Source: a bacterium (GTDB lineage Bacteria; Dependentiae; Babeliae; Babeliales; UASB340). Taken from it: a stretch of DNA of 9,722 nucleotides. How positions within the stretch are numbered: the first letter of the stretch is position 1; every line of letters starts with the position of its first letter. The stretch covers positions 1-9,722 of the forward strand of contig DAOVNS010000048.1 in the NCBI GenBank assembly GCA_030630075.1, in the 5' to 3' direction. The position numbers and the translations under genes were made by a program. This document shows, piece after piece, positions 1 through 6,653 of the stretch. The notes beneath the pieces are model-generated. The model was not told the origin of the DNA. It did not search any database and was given only the letters and a program-made list of their open reading frames with translations.

Positions 1-137
1 GTCCCTATCCCAAACGGAGTATAAAATTGTCCCATATCAGCATTAATTATTTCTGAAGGAATCAATTTCGCTAAATCTAAAGAAATTGATGTTTTGCCCG
101 AAGCTGTCGGACCAGATATTATAAGAATTGATTTCAT
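1..137 (-). CDS. miaA: tRNA dimethylallyltransferase, N-terminal fragment (cut by window edge)
   Basis: Reading the minus strand from the ATG at 137 gives 45 codons before the window ends. They carry a P-loop GPTASGKT at residues 9-16 and the segment SEIINADMGQFY at 28-39, followed by IGT, which match the start of MiaA (P-loop, then the D-S-x-Q-x-Y / IGTAKP region). MiaA transfers a dimethylallyl group to N6 of A37 in tRNAs reading UNN codons, in the cytoplasm. The usual Ser after Asp34 is Met here, a mild departure. The gene starts 21 nt after the stop of the carD-like gene on the same strand, so the two are probably co-transcribed. No Shine-Dalgarno is visible in that gap, so translation may be coupled or weak. 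The family call is firm; the rest of the protein, including the catalytic core, is outside the window. Confidence 0.9.
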   Translation of the reverse strand, partial: MKSILIISGPTASGKTSISLDLAKLIPSEIINADMGQFYTPFGIG

Positions 138-158
138 TTTTTATTTAATATGTAAAGC

Positions 159-710
159 TCATGCAACAGAAGAAGAAACTTGTTCTGAACCAAGAACTTG
201 GTGGAAAAAATATTGCTTAAGCGGTTCTTGTAACATTTGAATTATAAAGTCTTCATCTTTGTCCATAACTAACTGCATTTCTTGCACTAATAATTCTTCG
301 GCAATTTCTAAAAGTTTTTTCTCACCAAAAGAAAGTTCTTTTTGTTGAGAAACTATCATTAAGTCTCTGTAGACTTGTGCTATTTCAATGATATTACCCC
401 GTTGCATTTTCAATTGATATTCTTTGTTTCGTCTATTCCAACCACTAGGTGTAAAATCAAAACAAACTAATTTTTTGCCAGAAACTTTGTGTACTTCTTC
501 TATCGCAAGATCAACAATTTTTTGATCACTTGGATACCTTACACCACAATTTTTAAGATTGTGAATGGGAATTAATATTGTCATTTCTTTATACAAAAAA
601 TTCAATTTAAAAAACTGTATATTTCTTCCTGCTACAATTTTCTCAACTAATTCTTCTACAAGCGCTACTCCATGTCCCGGATAAATAACCTTATCGTTCA
701 ATTTGAACAT
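159..710 (-). CDS. carD: CarD/CdnL-family RNA polymerase-binding transcription regulator
   Basis: 183 aa, near the family's usual 160-170. Residues 1-60 (FKLNDKVIYPGHGVALVEE...) match the Tudor-like RNA polymerase-interacting domain that contacts the beta subunit. Residues about 70-170 form the helical DNA-binding domain. They include the conserved tryptophan (W91 in SGWNRRNKEY), which in characterised CarD proteins wedges into the minor groove at the upstream edge of the -10 element, and the LSFGEKKLLEIAEELL signature (127-142). Members stabilise the open promoter complex and globally tune transcription, notably of rRNA genes, in mycobacteria, Thermus and myxobacteria. The start is supported by AGGAG five bases upstream of the ATG. 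miaA follows 21 nt downstream on the same strand. The C-terminal tail (residues 150-183) is slightly longer than usual. Family membership is strong; targets in this organism are unknown. Confidence 0.93.
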   Translation of the reverse strand: MFKLNDKVIYPGHGVALVEELVEKIVAGRNIQFFKLNFLYKEMTILIPIHNLKNCGVRYPSDQKIVDLAIEEVHKVSGKKLVCFDFTPSGWNRRNKEYQLKMQRGNIIEIAQVYRDLMIVSQQKELSFGEKKLLEIAEELLVQEMQLVMDKDEDFIIQMLQEPLKQYFFHQVLGSEQVSSSVA

Positions 711-725
711 TATAGCTCCTTTTTT

Positions 726-751
726 CTGGGTAATCTGTCAAAAATTACCAG
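726..751 (-). promoter_or_regulatory. Inverted repeat in the carD leader
   Basis: CTGGGTAAT at 726-734 and ATTACCAG at 744-751 are inverted copies differing by one extra G, with a nine-base centre. The hairpin would form in the carD mRNA leader immediately upstream of its Shine-Dalgarno, or the DNA could be a dyad operator. Role inferred from position only. Confidence 0.35.
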
Positions 752-818
752 ATTTATGAATTTTTACCGACCCCCCATTAAAGGTTCAAGAGAAATTCAA
801 GGTGCAAGTTGAAGCTGA

Positions 819-848
819 ATTTTAACAGAAAAAACCAAATTAACTCAA
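819..848 (-). promoter_or_regulatory. Candidate sigma70 promoter for carD-miaA
   Basis: On the minus strand TTGAGT (843-848) is followed after 18 bases by TAAAAT (819-824), which match the sigma70 consensus at four and five positions of six. Transcription would begin near 812 and give a leader of about 100 nt that contains the inverted repeat at 726-751. Confidence 0.4.
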
Positions 849-953
849 GTTTAAAGTAATTTATACTTCTTTTTCTCCTTTTTCGCCTGTTTTTAAAGCA
901 TTTTGGGCCGTTTGCTTGATCCTTTATTTCATATTATGATGATTTTAAGGGGT

Positions 954-959
954 TATAAT
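954..959 (+). promoter_or_regulatory. Perfect -10 hexamer upstream of the 162-codon gene
   Basis: TATAAT lies 49 nt before the ATG at 1009. No convincing -35 hexamer is found 16-18 bases upstream, so only the -10 element is supported. In a sequence this AT-rich, such a hexamer can occur by chance. Confidence 0.3.
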
Positions 960-1008
960 TTTTGGGATTTTCCTAGAAAAGTTAAAAAAAATATAAATAG
1001 GTAAAACT

Positions 1009-1497
1009 ATGATTTTTAAAAAATTTCCAATCAAAGATTTTTTTCTGAAAATATTAATACTTTTTGTGGTTGTTTCTTCTTTCAAGATAGTAGAAAGCTA
1101 CATAAGTACAAAGAATATAGCGAGCAAAAACAATTTGCTTTCTACAAGTCACGACTTTACAAGTCACGATTTTACAAGTCTTGACTTTGCAAATTTCGAC
1201 ATACCAACAAAAGATAATCTTAATACAAAAAAATCAATCCCTAAAACAGAAATGGACACTTATCAATTAGTACAAAAATTTGATGCACATATCGAAGAAC
1301 AAGCACACTTGTTATCCAATATAGAAAAAGACGGCCCAAACTTTTACAGACAACTCTATAAAATAAAACTTGCACTAGAAAAGATTAAAATAGAAGCAAG
1401 TAAAAGAAATATACAAAACCTAATTGATCATCCATTGATTTCAGAAATCGAAAAGAAACTCATAACATACAAACAAACATTAGTCGTATCAAATTAA
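1009..1497 (+). CDS. Membrane-anchored protein of unknown function with TSHDF pentapeptide repeats
   Basis: 162 aa, not recognised as any family. Residues 11-29 are a hydrophobic segment after a Lys-rich N-terminus (MIFKKFPIKD), which fits a signal anchor or uncleaved signal peptide, so most of the protein is probably outside the cytoplasmic membrane. Residues 46-65 consist of consecutive five-residue units, TSHDF, TSHDF, TSLDF and the decayed ANFDI, encoded by a 15-bp tandem repeat. Residues 83-158 are rich in Lys, Glu, Ile and Leu with little Pro or Gly and look alpha-helical, possibly coiled coil. A weak AGG eight bases before the ATG is the only ribosome-binding signal. It is divergent from carD and separated from the next gene by about 300 nt. 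That it is a gene rests on length, the membrane segment and ordinary composition; no function is proposed. Confidence 0.7.
   Translation: MIFKKFPIKDFFLKILILFVVVSSFKIVESYISTKNIASKNNLLSTSHDFTSHDFTSLDFANFDIPTKDNLNTKKSIPKTEMDTYQLVQKFDAHIEEQAHLLSNIEKDGPNFYRQLYKIKLALEKIKIEASKRNIQNLIDHPLISEIEKKLITYKQTLVVSN
1144..1203 (+). repeat. 15-bp in-frame tandem repeat (three good copies, one decayed)
   Basis: Copies at 1144-1158, 1159-1173 and 1174-1188 follow ACAAGTCACGACTTT with one to three substitutions, and 1189-1203 is a degenerate fourth. The period is a multiple of three, so copy-number changes would keep the reading frame of the surrounding gene and add or remove five residues. Confidence 0.9.
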
Positions 1498-1803
1498 ATA
1501 AAAAAAGGCCTGCAGAACATCTTACGACAATTTCACAAACCTTTTTTGTTCGCCCCCAATAACATAATAAACTTTTACCACACACAAATGTAATAGTTTT
1601 AATTTTTTTTATTTAATCTCGCACCATAACTCGCGAAAAACCCGAACCACAGATAGAATAAAGACACACAAACAAAAATGCGATTTAACAAAAGTTTTAG
1701 TATTATCTAATGGTTCACAGCCTGAAAAGCGGTGGTTTTTTTTACTTCTCTGAACACAAGAGCTATACTTACGAAAAACAGTTACTAATTAATAGGATCA
1801 CAA
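1498..1803. other. Intergenic region, 306 nt
   Basis: No gene is supported here. AAAAAAGG (1501-1508) and CCTTTTTT (1540-1547) could pair across a 31-base loop and might be a poor terminator for the upstream gene. GTTCACAG (1713-1720) and CTCTGAAC (1748-1755) form an eight-base inverted repeat with one mismatch around a T8 run, of unknown meaning. The right end holds the promoter and ribosome-binding site of the next gene. Confidence 0.6.
1741..1769 (+). promoter_or_regulatory. Candidate sigma70 promoter of the flippase-like gene
   Basis: TTTACT (1741-1746), 17-base spacer, TATACT (1764-1769): four and five of six consensus positions at ideal spacing. The start of transcription would be near 1776, giving a leader of about 28 nt. 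Confidence 0.5.
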
Positions 1804-3180
1804 TTGAATCTTAAAAGTGAAAATCTAGAAACTTCTACAAAAAATTTTTCATCCGGATTTAAATGGAATATTTTTGGAAGCAGTTTTTATGAAGGACTAA
1901 AAATTCTTCACCAATTATTTTTAATTAAAATTTTAGAACAACTTTCGTATGGATTAATGGGAAGTATATTTTCGATCATCTATTTAACTGTATATCTAAC
2001 AGATACAGGCCTTACATATACCTTGCCAACATTTTTTAACATCTTCACCGACAGCAAAGCCAATTTTAAAAATATATTTCTAAAAAAGTATTTTTCACCT
2101 CAAATCTTATTAATCACAGCAAGCTCAATTCTGGTTACATATATTTATTCAATAAGCTTTTTAAATAGTACATATTCGCCATTTTTATACACTATCCCCT
2201 TAACAATATTTTTTGAAAGTATAAGGATTTTTTTACGCCGTTTTTTACACACAGCATTCAAAAGTAAAGAGGTGGTTATTTCAGAAAGCATTCAAACACC
2301 GCTATATATACTTGCCGTGTGGATTCCATATTTATTCTTCAAATTCCCAATGACACTTAATTTAATCTTCATACCGCATTTAATAGATTCAATTGTAGGC
2401 ACAATCGTTTTAACAGCAATGATACAAAAATATTACACAGGACTATCAAACACTAAAGAGTCATGCCCCACAAATTTATGGCCACGAATATTTAAAGCAC
2501 GTCTTTTTAATTATTCAATTAATATAAGTAAGCAATTTTTCACAGGAAACTTCTTAACACCATTTTTTGCTGCGCAATTTGGGTTAAAGGATGCGGGAAT
2601 CTTCAACTTAGTTAACCACCTGGCAGAATCAATTAAATCTATCATGAAATCAACCACAATATTTTCTGGCAACGCGTTATTGGTTAAATTTAAAACTGGG
2701 ACAATAAAAGCAAAAAGATTCGCATTTGATTTACTAAACAAAAAATTAAATTTAATCATCTATCCTGTTGTGATATTTATTTTCACAAACTATCAGCTCA
2801 TATCAAGCCTACAGGAGTCACAAAACATCACTCAAGCAACATTCGCAATGGGGCTTTTGTTTATATTACTAACTCTAGCTGATTACTTTTTTATCATTTA
2901 CGATCAGTTTTATATTATAGAAGAACAATCAGGAAAACTTTTTTTATTCAAAGTATTAGAATTCTTACTTTTCTACACATTAATAATATCAAACAATATT
3001 ACATCACCATTCATGGCCATACTTGGAATACTAATAATCAAGGCAACAAGTTTTACTATTATTGCAACAAACGCTTATTCCCGATGGAAGATTAAGCTTA
3101 ATTTTTACATTCCATATAAGTATCTAATGATATATTTCGCAGTTTCATTTGTATTCAAAATTATTAGCAAGTTATTTTAA
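1804..3180 (+). CDS. Polytopic membrane protein resembling Wzx/MOP-type polysaccharide flippases
   Basis: 458 aa, highly hydrophobic. Segments that could span the membrane lie at about 51-67, 100-118, 124-141, 164-180, 185-205, 246-260, 313-331, 345-366, 380-396, 400-422 and 437-455, close to the 12 helices of the MOP superfamily. The N-terminus (FKWNIFGSSFYEGLKILHQL, then SYGLMG and DTGLTYTLP) has the pattern of Wzx and related O-antigen or teichoic-acid transporters, in which lipid-linked glycans are flipped across the inner membrane. There is no sequence motif that settles substrate or superfamily, so this is a general-appearance call. The start is TTG, chosen because AGGA lies six bases upstream and the next in-frame ATG is about 50 codons inside. 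No glycosyltransferases are adjacent, so it is a lone gene here. Other multi-span transporters remain possible. Confidence 0.65.
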   Translation: MNLKSENLETSTKNFSSGFKWNIFGSSFYEGLKILHQLFLIKILEQLSYGLMGSIFSIIYLTVYLTDTGLTYTLPTFFNIFTDSKANFKNIFLKKYFSPQILLITASSILVTYIYSISFLNSTYSPFLYTIPLTIFFESIRIFLRRFLHTAFKSKEVVISESIQTPLYILAVWIPYLFFKFPMTLNLIFIPHLIDSIVGTIVLTAMIQKYYTGLSNTKESCPTNLWPRIFKARLFNYSINISKQFFTGNFLTPFFAAQFGLKDAGIFNLVNHLAESIKSIMKSTTIFSGNALLVKFKTGTIKAKRFAFDLLNKKLNLIIYPVVIFIFTNYQLISSLQESQNITQATFAMGLLFILLTLADYFFIIYDQFYIIEEQSGKLFLFKVLEFLLFYTLIISNNITSPFMAILGILIIKATSFTIIATNAYSRWKIKLNFYIPYKYLMIYFAVSFVFKIISKLF

Positions 3181-3381
3181 TTAGAAAAAAAGCGGCCATT
3201 TAATTTCTCTAAAAAACAAGGTCTTCAACCCAGCCGCGCGCGCACTTCCCTTTTTAGTTTCTTTTCGTTTTTCACAAACAATTTATAAACTCAAATTTTT
3301 TTTAAAATAGTTGAGATTGTTAATCCTAAAATGATTAAAAACAAAATCAACGTTAATTGGTATTTAAAGCTTTCTTTTTTT

Positions 3382-3395
3382 ATATAACGTTATAT
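3382..3395. repeat. 14-bp perfect palindrome
   Basis: ATATAACGTTATAT reads identically on both strands. Its core is part of a near-duplicate: AACGTTAATTGGT at 3349-3361 and AACGTTATATTGGT at 3386-3399. The arrangement could be a pair of protein-binding sites, but no gene start lies close by. Confidence 0.45.
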
Positions 3396-3567
3396 TGGTT
3401 CTTGAGTATACATACATGGTGCACGTAACCGCCCTTCCCCTTTTTGTAATTTTTATTCTTATTCTTATATGATGTATATATGCGTAAGTTATTTTTCTTA
3501 TCTTTCTTTTTCTTATTTTTATTTTAATTTTTTTAACTTCTGTTTTTACTATCTACCTACTACCTAC

Positions 3568-3583
3568 TTAGTTAGTTAGTTAG
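3568..3583 (+). repeat. TTAG tetranucleotide tandem repeat, four units
   Basis: Four consecutive TTAG units are preceded by CTAC-rich repeats at 3553-3567. This is a short simple-sequence tract that could vary in length by slippage; nothing coding depends on it. Confidence 0.6.
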
Positions 3584-3813
3584 TACGAGTTACTTCTTAT
3601 ACTTAACTGGTTATTTATCTGTGGGATTCTATGTGTATAGATAAAGCCTTCTTTCTTTTTTTCTTTCAATTACTCTTTCGAAAAACACGTAGTCAAGGCC
3701 TCCAGCCCCACCAAAACACTTTCACTTACACTTTCAAACCCACGTTTAACCACCCTATTTCCACACCCCCAAATCAACTTTCATTCACACCCCAAAAAAG
3801 CCTTCAAGCCCTC

Positions 3814-3893
3814 AGGAAAAGGCTGGTGGCCGCAGACGGAGTGGGCGATCGCGCTTTTCGCTAGTTTTAACCGCTCTGCAAGGTAGTTTTCCT
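3814..3893. repeat. Nested imperfect inverted repeat, about 80 nt
   Basis: AGGAAAA (3814-3820) pairs with TTTTCCT (3887-3893), GCAGA (3832-3836) with TCTGC (3875-3879), GG (3838-3839) with CC (3871-3872), and GCGA (3845-3848) with TCGC (3858-3861). All are in register as one long interrupted hairpin. An alternative hairpin AGCCTT (3799-3804) / AAGGCT (3819-3824) competes with its base. GC content is well above the surroundings. It could be a structured RNA or a palindromic repeat element; I recognise neither. Confidence 0.45.
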
Positions 3894-3911
3894 AAACAAA
3901 ATGGCACACTG

Positions 3912-4018
3912 TCGGGCTTATCGAGAAGTAGCAAAGTAGATCGCTTAGTTTAGAAAAAGTTATAAATAATTTCACATAAGCGGTGCTTCACCACCGCGAC
4001 ACCATGTATTTAGCCCGA
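3912..4018. repeat. Inverted-repeat module enclosing a stable hairpin
   Basis: TCGGGCT (3912-3918) and AGCCCGA (4012-4018) could close a 107-nt domain. Inside it GCGGTG (3980-3985) and CACCGC (3992-3997) form a six-pair, GC-rich stem with a six-base loop. Just outside, TCCCA (4022-4026) can pair with TGGGA (4054-4058). These stems sit directly after the 80-nt nested repeat and together suggest a folded RNA or a decayed repeat cluster. Confidence 0.4.
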
Positions 4019-4224
4019 TGGTCCCACCTGAGTTTATCGAAGGGCGTGAGCGTTGGGATAAGAAATATCAACAACACGGTTTTTACATAATTTAAATTTA
4101 CACGACGCAAAAGTTGATTTCACTGAAAAAACAGTTATTTTACCTAACCATAATGCCTCTGCTGTCATCTGCGCTTAAATTTAAACAAATCTAAGTCGCT
4201 CATACTTATATTTCTTAATCAAAC

Positions 4225-4253
4225 TTGACACATCTACACCGTTCGACTAAGAT
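4225..4253 (+). promoter_or_regulatory. Sigma70-type promoter upstream of dnaK
   Basis: A perfect TTGACA (4225-4230), a 17-base spacer and TAAGAT (4248-4253), which keeps the critical T1, A2 and T6. Predicted start of transcription is near 4260, giving a leader of about 150 nt. No CIRCE dyad and no sigma32-like CCCCAT -10 was found, so heat control by HrcA or sigma32 is not supported by this sequence. Confidence 0.55.
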
Positions 4254-4282
4254 TATCTCTGGAATAGGCAAAAAAACAATCG

Positions 4283-4312
4283 GGCTTTTCAAAAAACAAA
4301 AAGCCTTTTTTT
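4283..4312 (+). terminator. Terminator-like hairpin in the dnaK leader
   Basis: GGCTTTT (4283-4289) pairs with AAAAGCC (4299-4305) around a nine-base loop and is followed by seven T residues (4306-4312). It lies downstream of the predicted dnaK start site and about 100 nt before the dnaK ATG. It may end transcripts arriving from the structured block upstream, or attenuate dnaK itself. The stem is short, so strength is uncertain. Confidence 0.5.
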
Positions 4313-4345
4313 ACACCAAAAAGCTGCTTTTTAGCTGAAAAATGT

Positions 4346-4375
4346 AAATTAAGATTTTACAAATCAAGATTTTAG
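4346..4375 (+). repeat. 15-bp tandem duplication in the dnaK leader
   Basis: AAATTAAGATTTTAC (4346-4360) is followed directly by AAATCAAGATTTTAG (4361-4375), 13 of 15 identical, in the untranslated leader between the hairpin and the start codon. Confidence 0.7.
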
Positions 4376-4409
4376 TTAATTTAAACAAATTTAAATTTTG
4401 GAGAATTTC

Positions 4410-6326
4410 ATGGGAAAAAAAATAATCGGAATCGATCTCGGAACAACTAATTCAGTTGTATCATTCATGGAAGGTGGTTCATCAAAAGTTATACCAAACC
4501 AAGAAGGTGGAAACACAACTCCTTCTATCGTAGCATTTACAAAAGACAACCAAAGATTAGTTGGTAATGCAGCAAAAAGACAAGCTGTTACAAATGCAGA
4601 AAACACAATTTTCTCTGCAAAAAGATATGTCGGCCGCAAATTTTCGGATCTTTTAAAAGAAGATAAAGAAAATATTCCTTATACATTAGAATCAGGCAAC
4701 AATGGCGATATAACAATTAAAGCAAGCAGTAAATCATATACACCTCAAGAAATTTCTGCCGCAGTATTACAAAAGTTAAAACAAGCAGCAGAAGAATATG
4801 CTGGTGAAAAAATTTCAGAAGCGGTAATCACAGTTCCCGCATACTTCAACGATGCACAAAGACAAGCAACCAAAGATGCCGGAAAAATTGCAGGCTTAGA
4901 AATCAAAAGAATAATAAACGAACCAACAGCTGCAGCACTTGCATACGGTCTTGATAAAAAAACAAACGAAACAATTGCAGTATTCGACTTTGGTGGCGGA
5001 ACATTTGATATCTCAATCTTAGAAGTAGGCGACGGAGTTGTTGAAGTAAAATCAACAAACGGCGACACCCTTCTTGGTGGTGACAATGTTGATTTAAAAT
5101 TAATTCAATATTTAATAGAAGAATTTAAAAAAGAAAACAACTTTGACTTACGTCAAGATAAAATGGCATTACAAAGGTTAAAAGAAGCTGCTGAAAAAGC
5201 AAAAATCGAACTTTCTGCATCAACCGAAACAGAAATTAATCTTCCATACATAACAGCAGATGCATCAGGTCCAAAACACTTAGTAACAAAACTTACAAGA
5301 GCAAAATTCGAAAGCCTTTGCGAAGAAATTCTCACAGCATTATTCGAACCATGCAAAAAAGCATTATCTGATGCAGAACTTAATGCAAATCAAATTAACG
5401 AAATAATTTTAGTTGGTGGTTCTACACGAATTCCAAAAGTACAAGAACTAGTAAAAAACTTCTTTGGAAAAGAACCAAATAAATCAGTTAATCCTGATGA
5501 AGTTGTAGCAATTGGTGCCGCAATTCAAGGTGGTATTTTAGCCGGTGATGTTACAGATGTATTACTTTTAGACGTAACACCTCTTTCACTTGGTATCGAA
5601 ACTATTGGTAGTGTTGCAACAAAACTTATTGACAGAAATACAACAATTCCAACAAAAAAATCTCAAGTTTTCTCAACAGCAGAAGACAATCAAACAGCTG
5701 TTGATATTCACATTGTTCAAGGTGAACGTGAATTTGCAAAAGACAATAAAACATTAGGCCGTTTTAGATTAGATGGAATTCCAGCAGCACCAAGAGGCGT
5801 CCCTCAAGTTGAAGTAACATTTGATATCGATGCAAACGGAATCGTTAATGTTACAGCAAAAGATAAAGGCACGGGAAAAGAACAACACATCACAATTTCA
5901 AACTCTTCAGGACTTTCAAAAGACGAAGTTGAAGATCTTGTAAAACAAGCAAAAGAACACGAAGCTGAAGATAAAAAGAACAAAGAAGTTATTGAAAAGC
6001 GTAACAATTTAGATAACATGATTCTCAGCGTTGAAAAAACAATTAAAGAAAACAAAGAAAAACTTCCTATTGCAGAAGTTAACAAAGTAGAAACAGCAAT
6101 CGAAGAAGCTAAAAAAGTATTAAAAGATCAAGCAGATGATGCACAAGCACTTCAAAAAGCTAATGATGATTTAATGCAGGCTTCTCATAAGATCGCAGAA
6201 ATTATCTACAAAGAACAACAAGCAAATGCTTCAGCACAACAAGCCGAACAAAAAGACGGTTCTTCAAACAACACTTCCGATCAAAACAAAAAAGATGACG
6301 GACCTATTGACGTCAATGCTGAATAA
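4410..6326 (+). CDS. dnaK: Chaperone protein DnaK (Hsp70)
   Basis: Complete 638-aa Hsp70, an ATP-driven cytoplasmic chaperone working with DnaJ and GrpE, neither of which is in the window. The nucleotide-binding domain (1-383) has phosphate-1 loop GIDLGTTNS (7-15), phosphate-2 loop DFGGGTFD (193-200) with the catalytic-site Thr198, and adenosine motif GGSTRIP (336-342). The hydrophobic linker VLLLD (384-388) leads to the beta substrate-binding domain (about 389-505) and helical lid (506-605). A Gln/Asn/Lys-rich tail ends in IDVNAE, a weak match to the usual DVIDAE-type ending. The ATG at 4410 is chosen because GGAG lies six bases upstream and [15 protein letters not shown] is the canonical N-terminus; the in-frame TTG at 4398 would add four residues and overlap the ribosome-binding site. 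The gene is monocistronic: long non-coding leader before, strong terminator after. Confidence 0.98.
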   Translation: MGKKIIGIDLGTTNSVVSFMEGGSSKVIPNQEGGNTTPSIVAFTKDNQRLVGNAAKRQAVTNAENTIFSAKRYVGRKFSDLLKEDKENIPYTLESGNNGDITIKASSKSYTPQEISAAVLQKLKQAAEEYAGEKISEAVITVPAYFNDAQRQATKDAGKIAGLEIKRIINEPTAAALAYGLDKKTNETIAVFDFGGGTFDISILEVGDGVVEVKSTNGDTLLGGDNVDLKLIQYLIEEFKKENNFDLRQDKMALQRLKEAAEKAKIELSASTETEINLPYITADASGPKHLVTKLTRAKFESLCEEILTALFEPCKKALSDAELNANQINEIILVGGSTRIPKVQELVKNFFGKEPNKSVNPDEVVAIGAAIQGGILAGDVTDVLLLDVTPLSLGIETIGSVATKLIDRNTTIPTKKSQVFSTAEDNQTAVDIHIVQGEREFAKDNKTLGRFRLDGIPAAPRGVPQVEVTFDIDANGIVNVTAKDKGTGKEQHITISNSSGLSKDEVEDLVKQAKEHEAEDKKNKEVIEKRNNLDNMILSVEKTIKENKEKLPIAEVNKVETAIEEAKKVLKDQADDAQALQKANDDLMQASHKIAEIIYKEQQANASAQQAEQKDGSSNNTSDQNKKDDGPIDVNAE

Positions 6327-6352
6327 TTACTACATTACTAATTAAGTAAAAC

Positions 6353-6391
6353 AAAGACCCCACGGTGCTACAAATCACAGTGGGGTCTTTT
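6353..6391 (+). terminator. Intrinsic terminator of dnaK
   Basis: AAAGACCCCAC (6353-6363) pairs perfectly with GTGGGGTCTTT (6380-6390) around a 16-base loop, and the 3' arm ends in four Ts. It begins 26 nt after the dnaK stop codon. Confidence 0.9.
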
Positions 6392-6414
6392 ACTGTAAAA
6401 AAAGCCCTATTCTA

Positions 6415-6445
6415 TTGACAAAACCCCTGTCGATTATGGTAGATT
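6415..6445 (+). promoter_or_regulatory. Candidate promoter of the cysteine-rich gene pair
   Basis: A perfect TTGACA (6415-6420) follows the dnaK terminator. The best -10 is TAGATT (6440-6445), preceded by TGG as an extended -10, at a long 19-base spacing. Because it lies after a strong terminator, it implies the two small genes are transcribed independently of dnaK. Confidence 0.4.
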
Positions 6446-6479
6446 GAAGATAAGAAAAAAGAGAAAAAGGAGATTTTCT

Positions 6480-6653
6480 ATGTTAACGGCAAAAAAAATT
6501 CATTTAATTCTTGTTGCCCCCGCAATATTACTAACTATCGTTATGGCGGGATGTTTAAATAAAAAATGCATCTGCCCAAATGATGAAGAAAAATATGAAA
6601 AATGCATAAAACAAGTACCTAATGAAGAAACTAAAGGATCCAGCCGTCGCTAA
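6480..6653 (+). CDS. Small cysteine-containing lipoprotein, unknown function
   Basis: 57 aa, starting at the ATG at 6480 with AGGAG seven bases upstream; an ATT further upstream at 6444 is in frame but has no ribosome-binding site. Residues 1-24 are a lipoprotein signal peptide: basic N-terminus (Lys5, Lys6), hydrophobic core LILVAPAILLTIV, lipobox MAGC with the lipidated Cys25. The mature part is only about 33 residues, charged, and has three more cysteines (30, 32, 42). The last residues (SRR) and the stop codon are encoded by a GC-rich palindromic repeat, so the original C-terminus may have been different. It precedes the nine-cysteine protein gene by 72 nt and probably shares its transcript. 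The gene call is well supported; no function can be assigned, though the shared cysteine richness hints at metal or thiol chemistry. Confidence 0.75.
   Translation: MLTAKKIHLILVAPAILLTIVMAGCLNKKCICPNDEEKYEKCIKQVPNEETKGSSRR

Larger units (their letters stand above)
3181..4409. other. Large non-coding block between the flippase-like gene and dnaK
   Basis: About 1.2 kb without a convincing gene, unusually long next to the gaps elsewhere in the window. Four zones are visible. 3181-3630 is T-rich and G-poor with short repeats, including a TTAG x4 run at 3568-3583. 3706-3798 is C-rich with a single G. About 3800-4060 is a GC-rich island with nested inverted repeats. 4061-4409 is AT-rich and holds the dnaK promoter and leader. 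A 77-codon open frame at 3631-3864 has no ribosome-binding site and composition that simply follows these zones, so it is not called. GCGGC (3192-3196) and GCCGC (3233-3237) might form a poor terminator for the upstream gene. Confidence 0.7.

Noticed and set aside
714..742. Minus-strand TTGACA in the carD leader as a promoter
   Set aside because: A -10 at 16-18 bases would fall on the Shine-Dalgarno (GGAGCT) and does not match; the TTGAGT/TAAAAT pair upstream is better.
3331..3387. Short frame MIKNKINVNWYLKLSFFI
   Set aside because: 18 codons, no Shine-Dalgarno, AT-rich sequence where such frames arise by chance.
3590..3645. Possible DnaA boxes / replication origin (TGTGTATAG near 3632)
   Set aside because: Only single mismatched copies, no cluster, and no dnaA, dnaN or other origin-linked gene nearby.
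3631..3864. 77-codon open frame on the plus strand
   Set aside because: No ribosome-binding site, protein composition follows the T-rich then C-rich DNA, no recognisable domain, and its end runs into the inverted-repeat island.
3814..3893. tRNA-Ser/Leu-like look of the 80-nt inverted repeat on the minus strand (GCAGAGCGGTTAAAA)
   Set aside because: No T-arm consensus (GGTTCRANNCC), no proper anticodon arm and no consistent acceptor/T-stem pairing.
3911..3926. RNase P-like CGGGCTTATCG
   Set aside because: The preceding ACAGAA of the P4 helix and the GAGGAAAGTCC partner are absent from the region.
4013..4060. 5S rRNA-like string GATGGTCCCACCTGA
   Set aside because: The conserved CCGAAC loop and the downstream 5S helices are missing; the match is limited to about 12 bases.
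4398..4409. TTG at 4398 as the dnaK start
   Set aside because: It overlaps the GGAG that serves the ATG at 4410 and would add non-canonical residues before [11 protein letters not shown].
4391..6085. Several minus-strand open frames inside dnaK
   Set aside because: Antisense shadows of a well-supported gene, with no ribosome-binding sites or recognisable domains.
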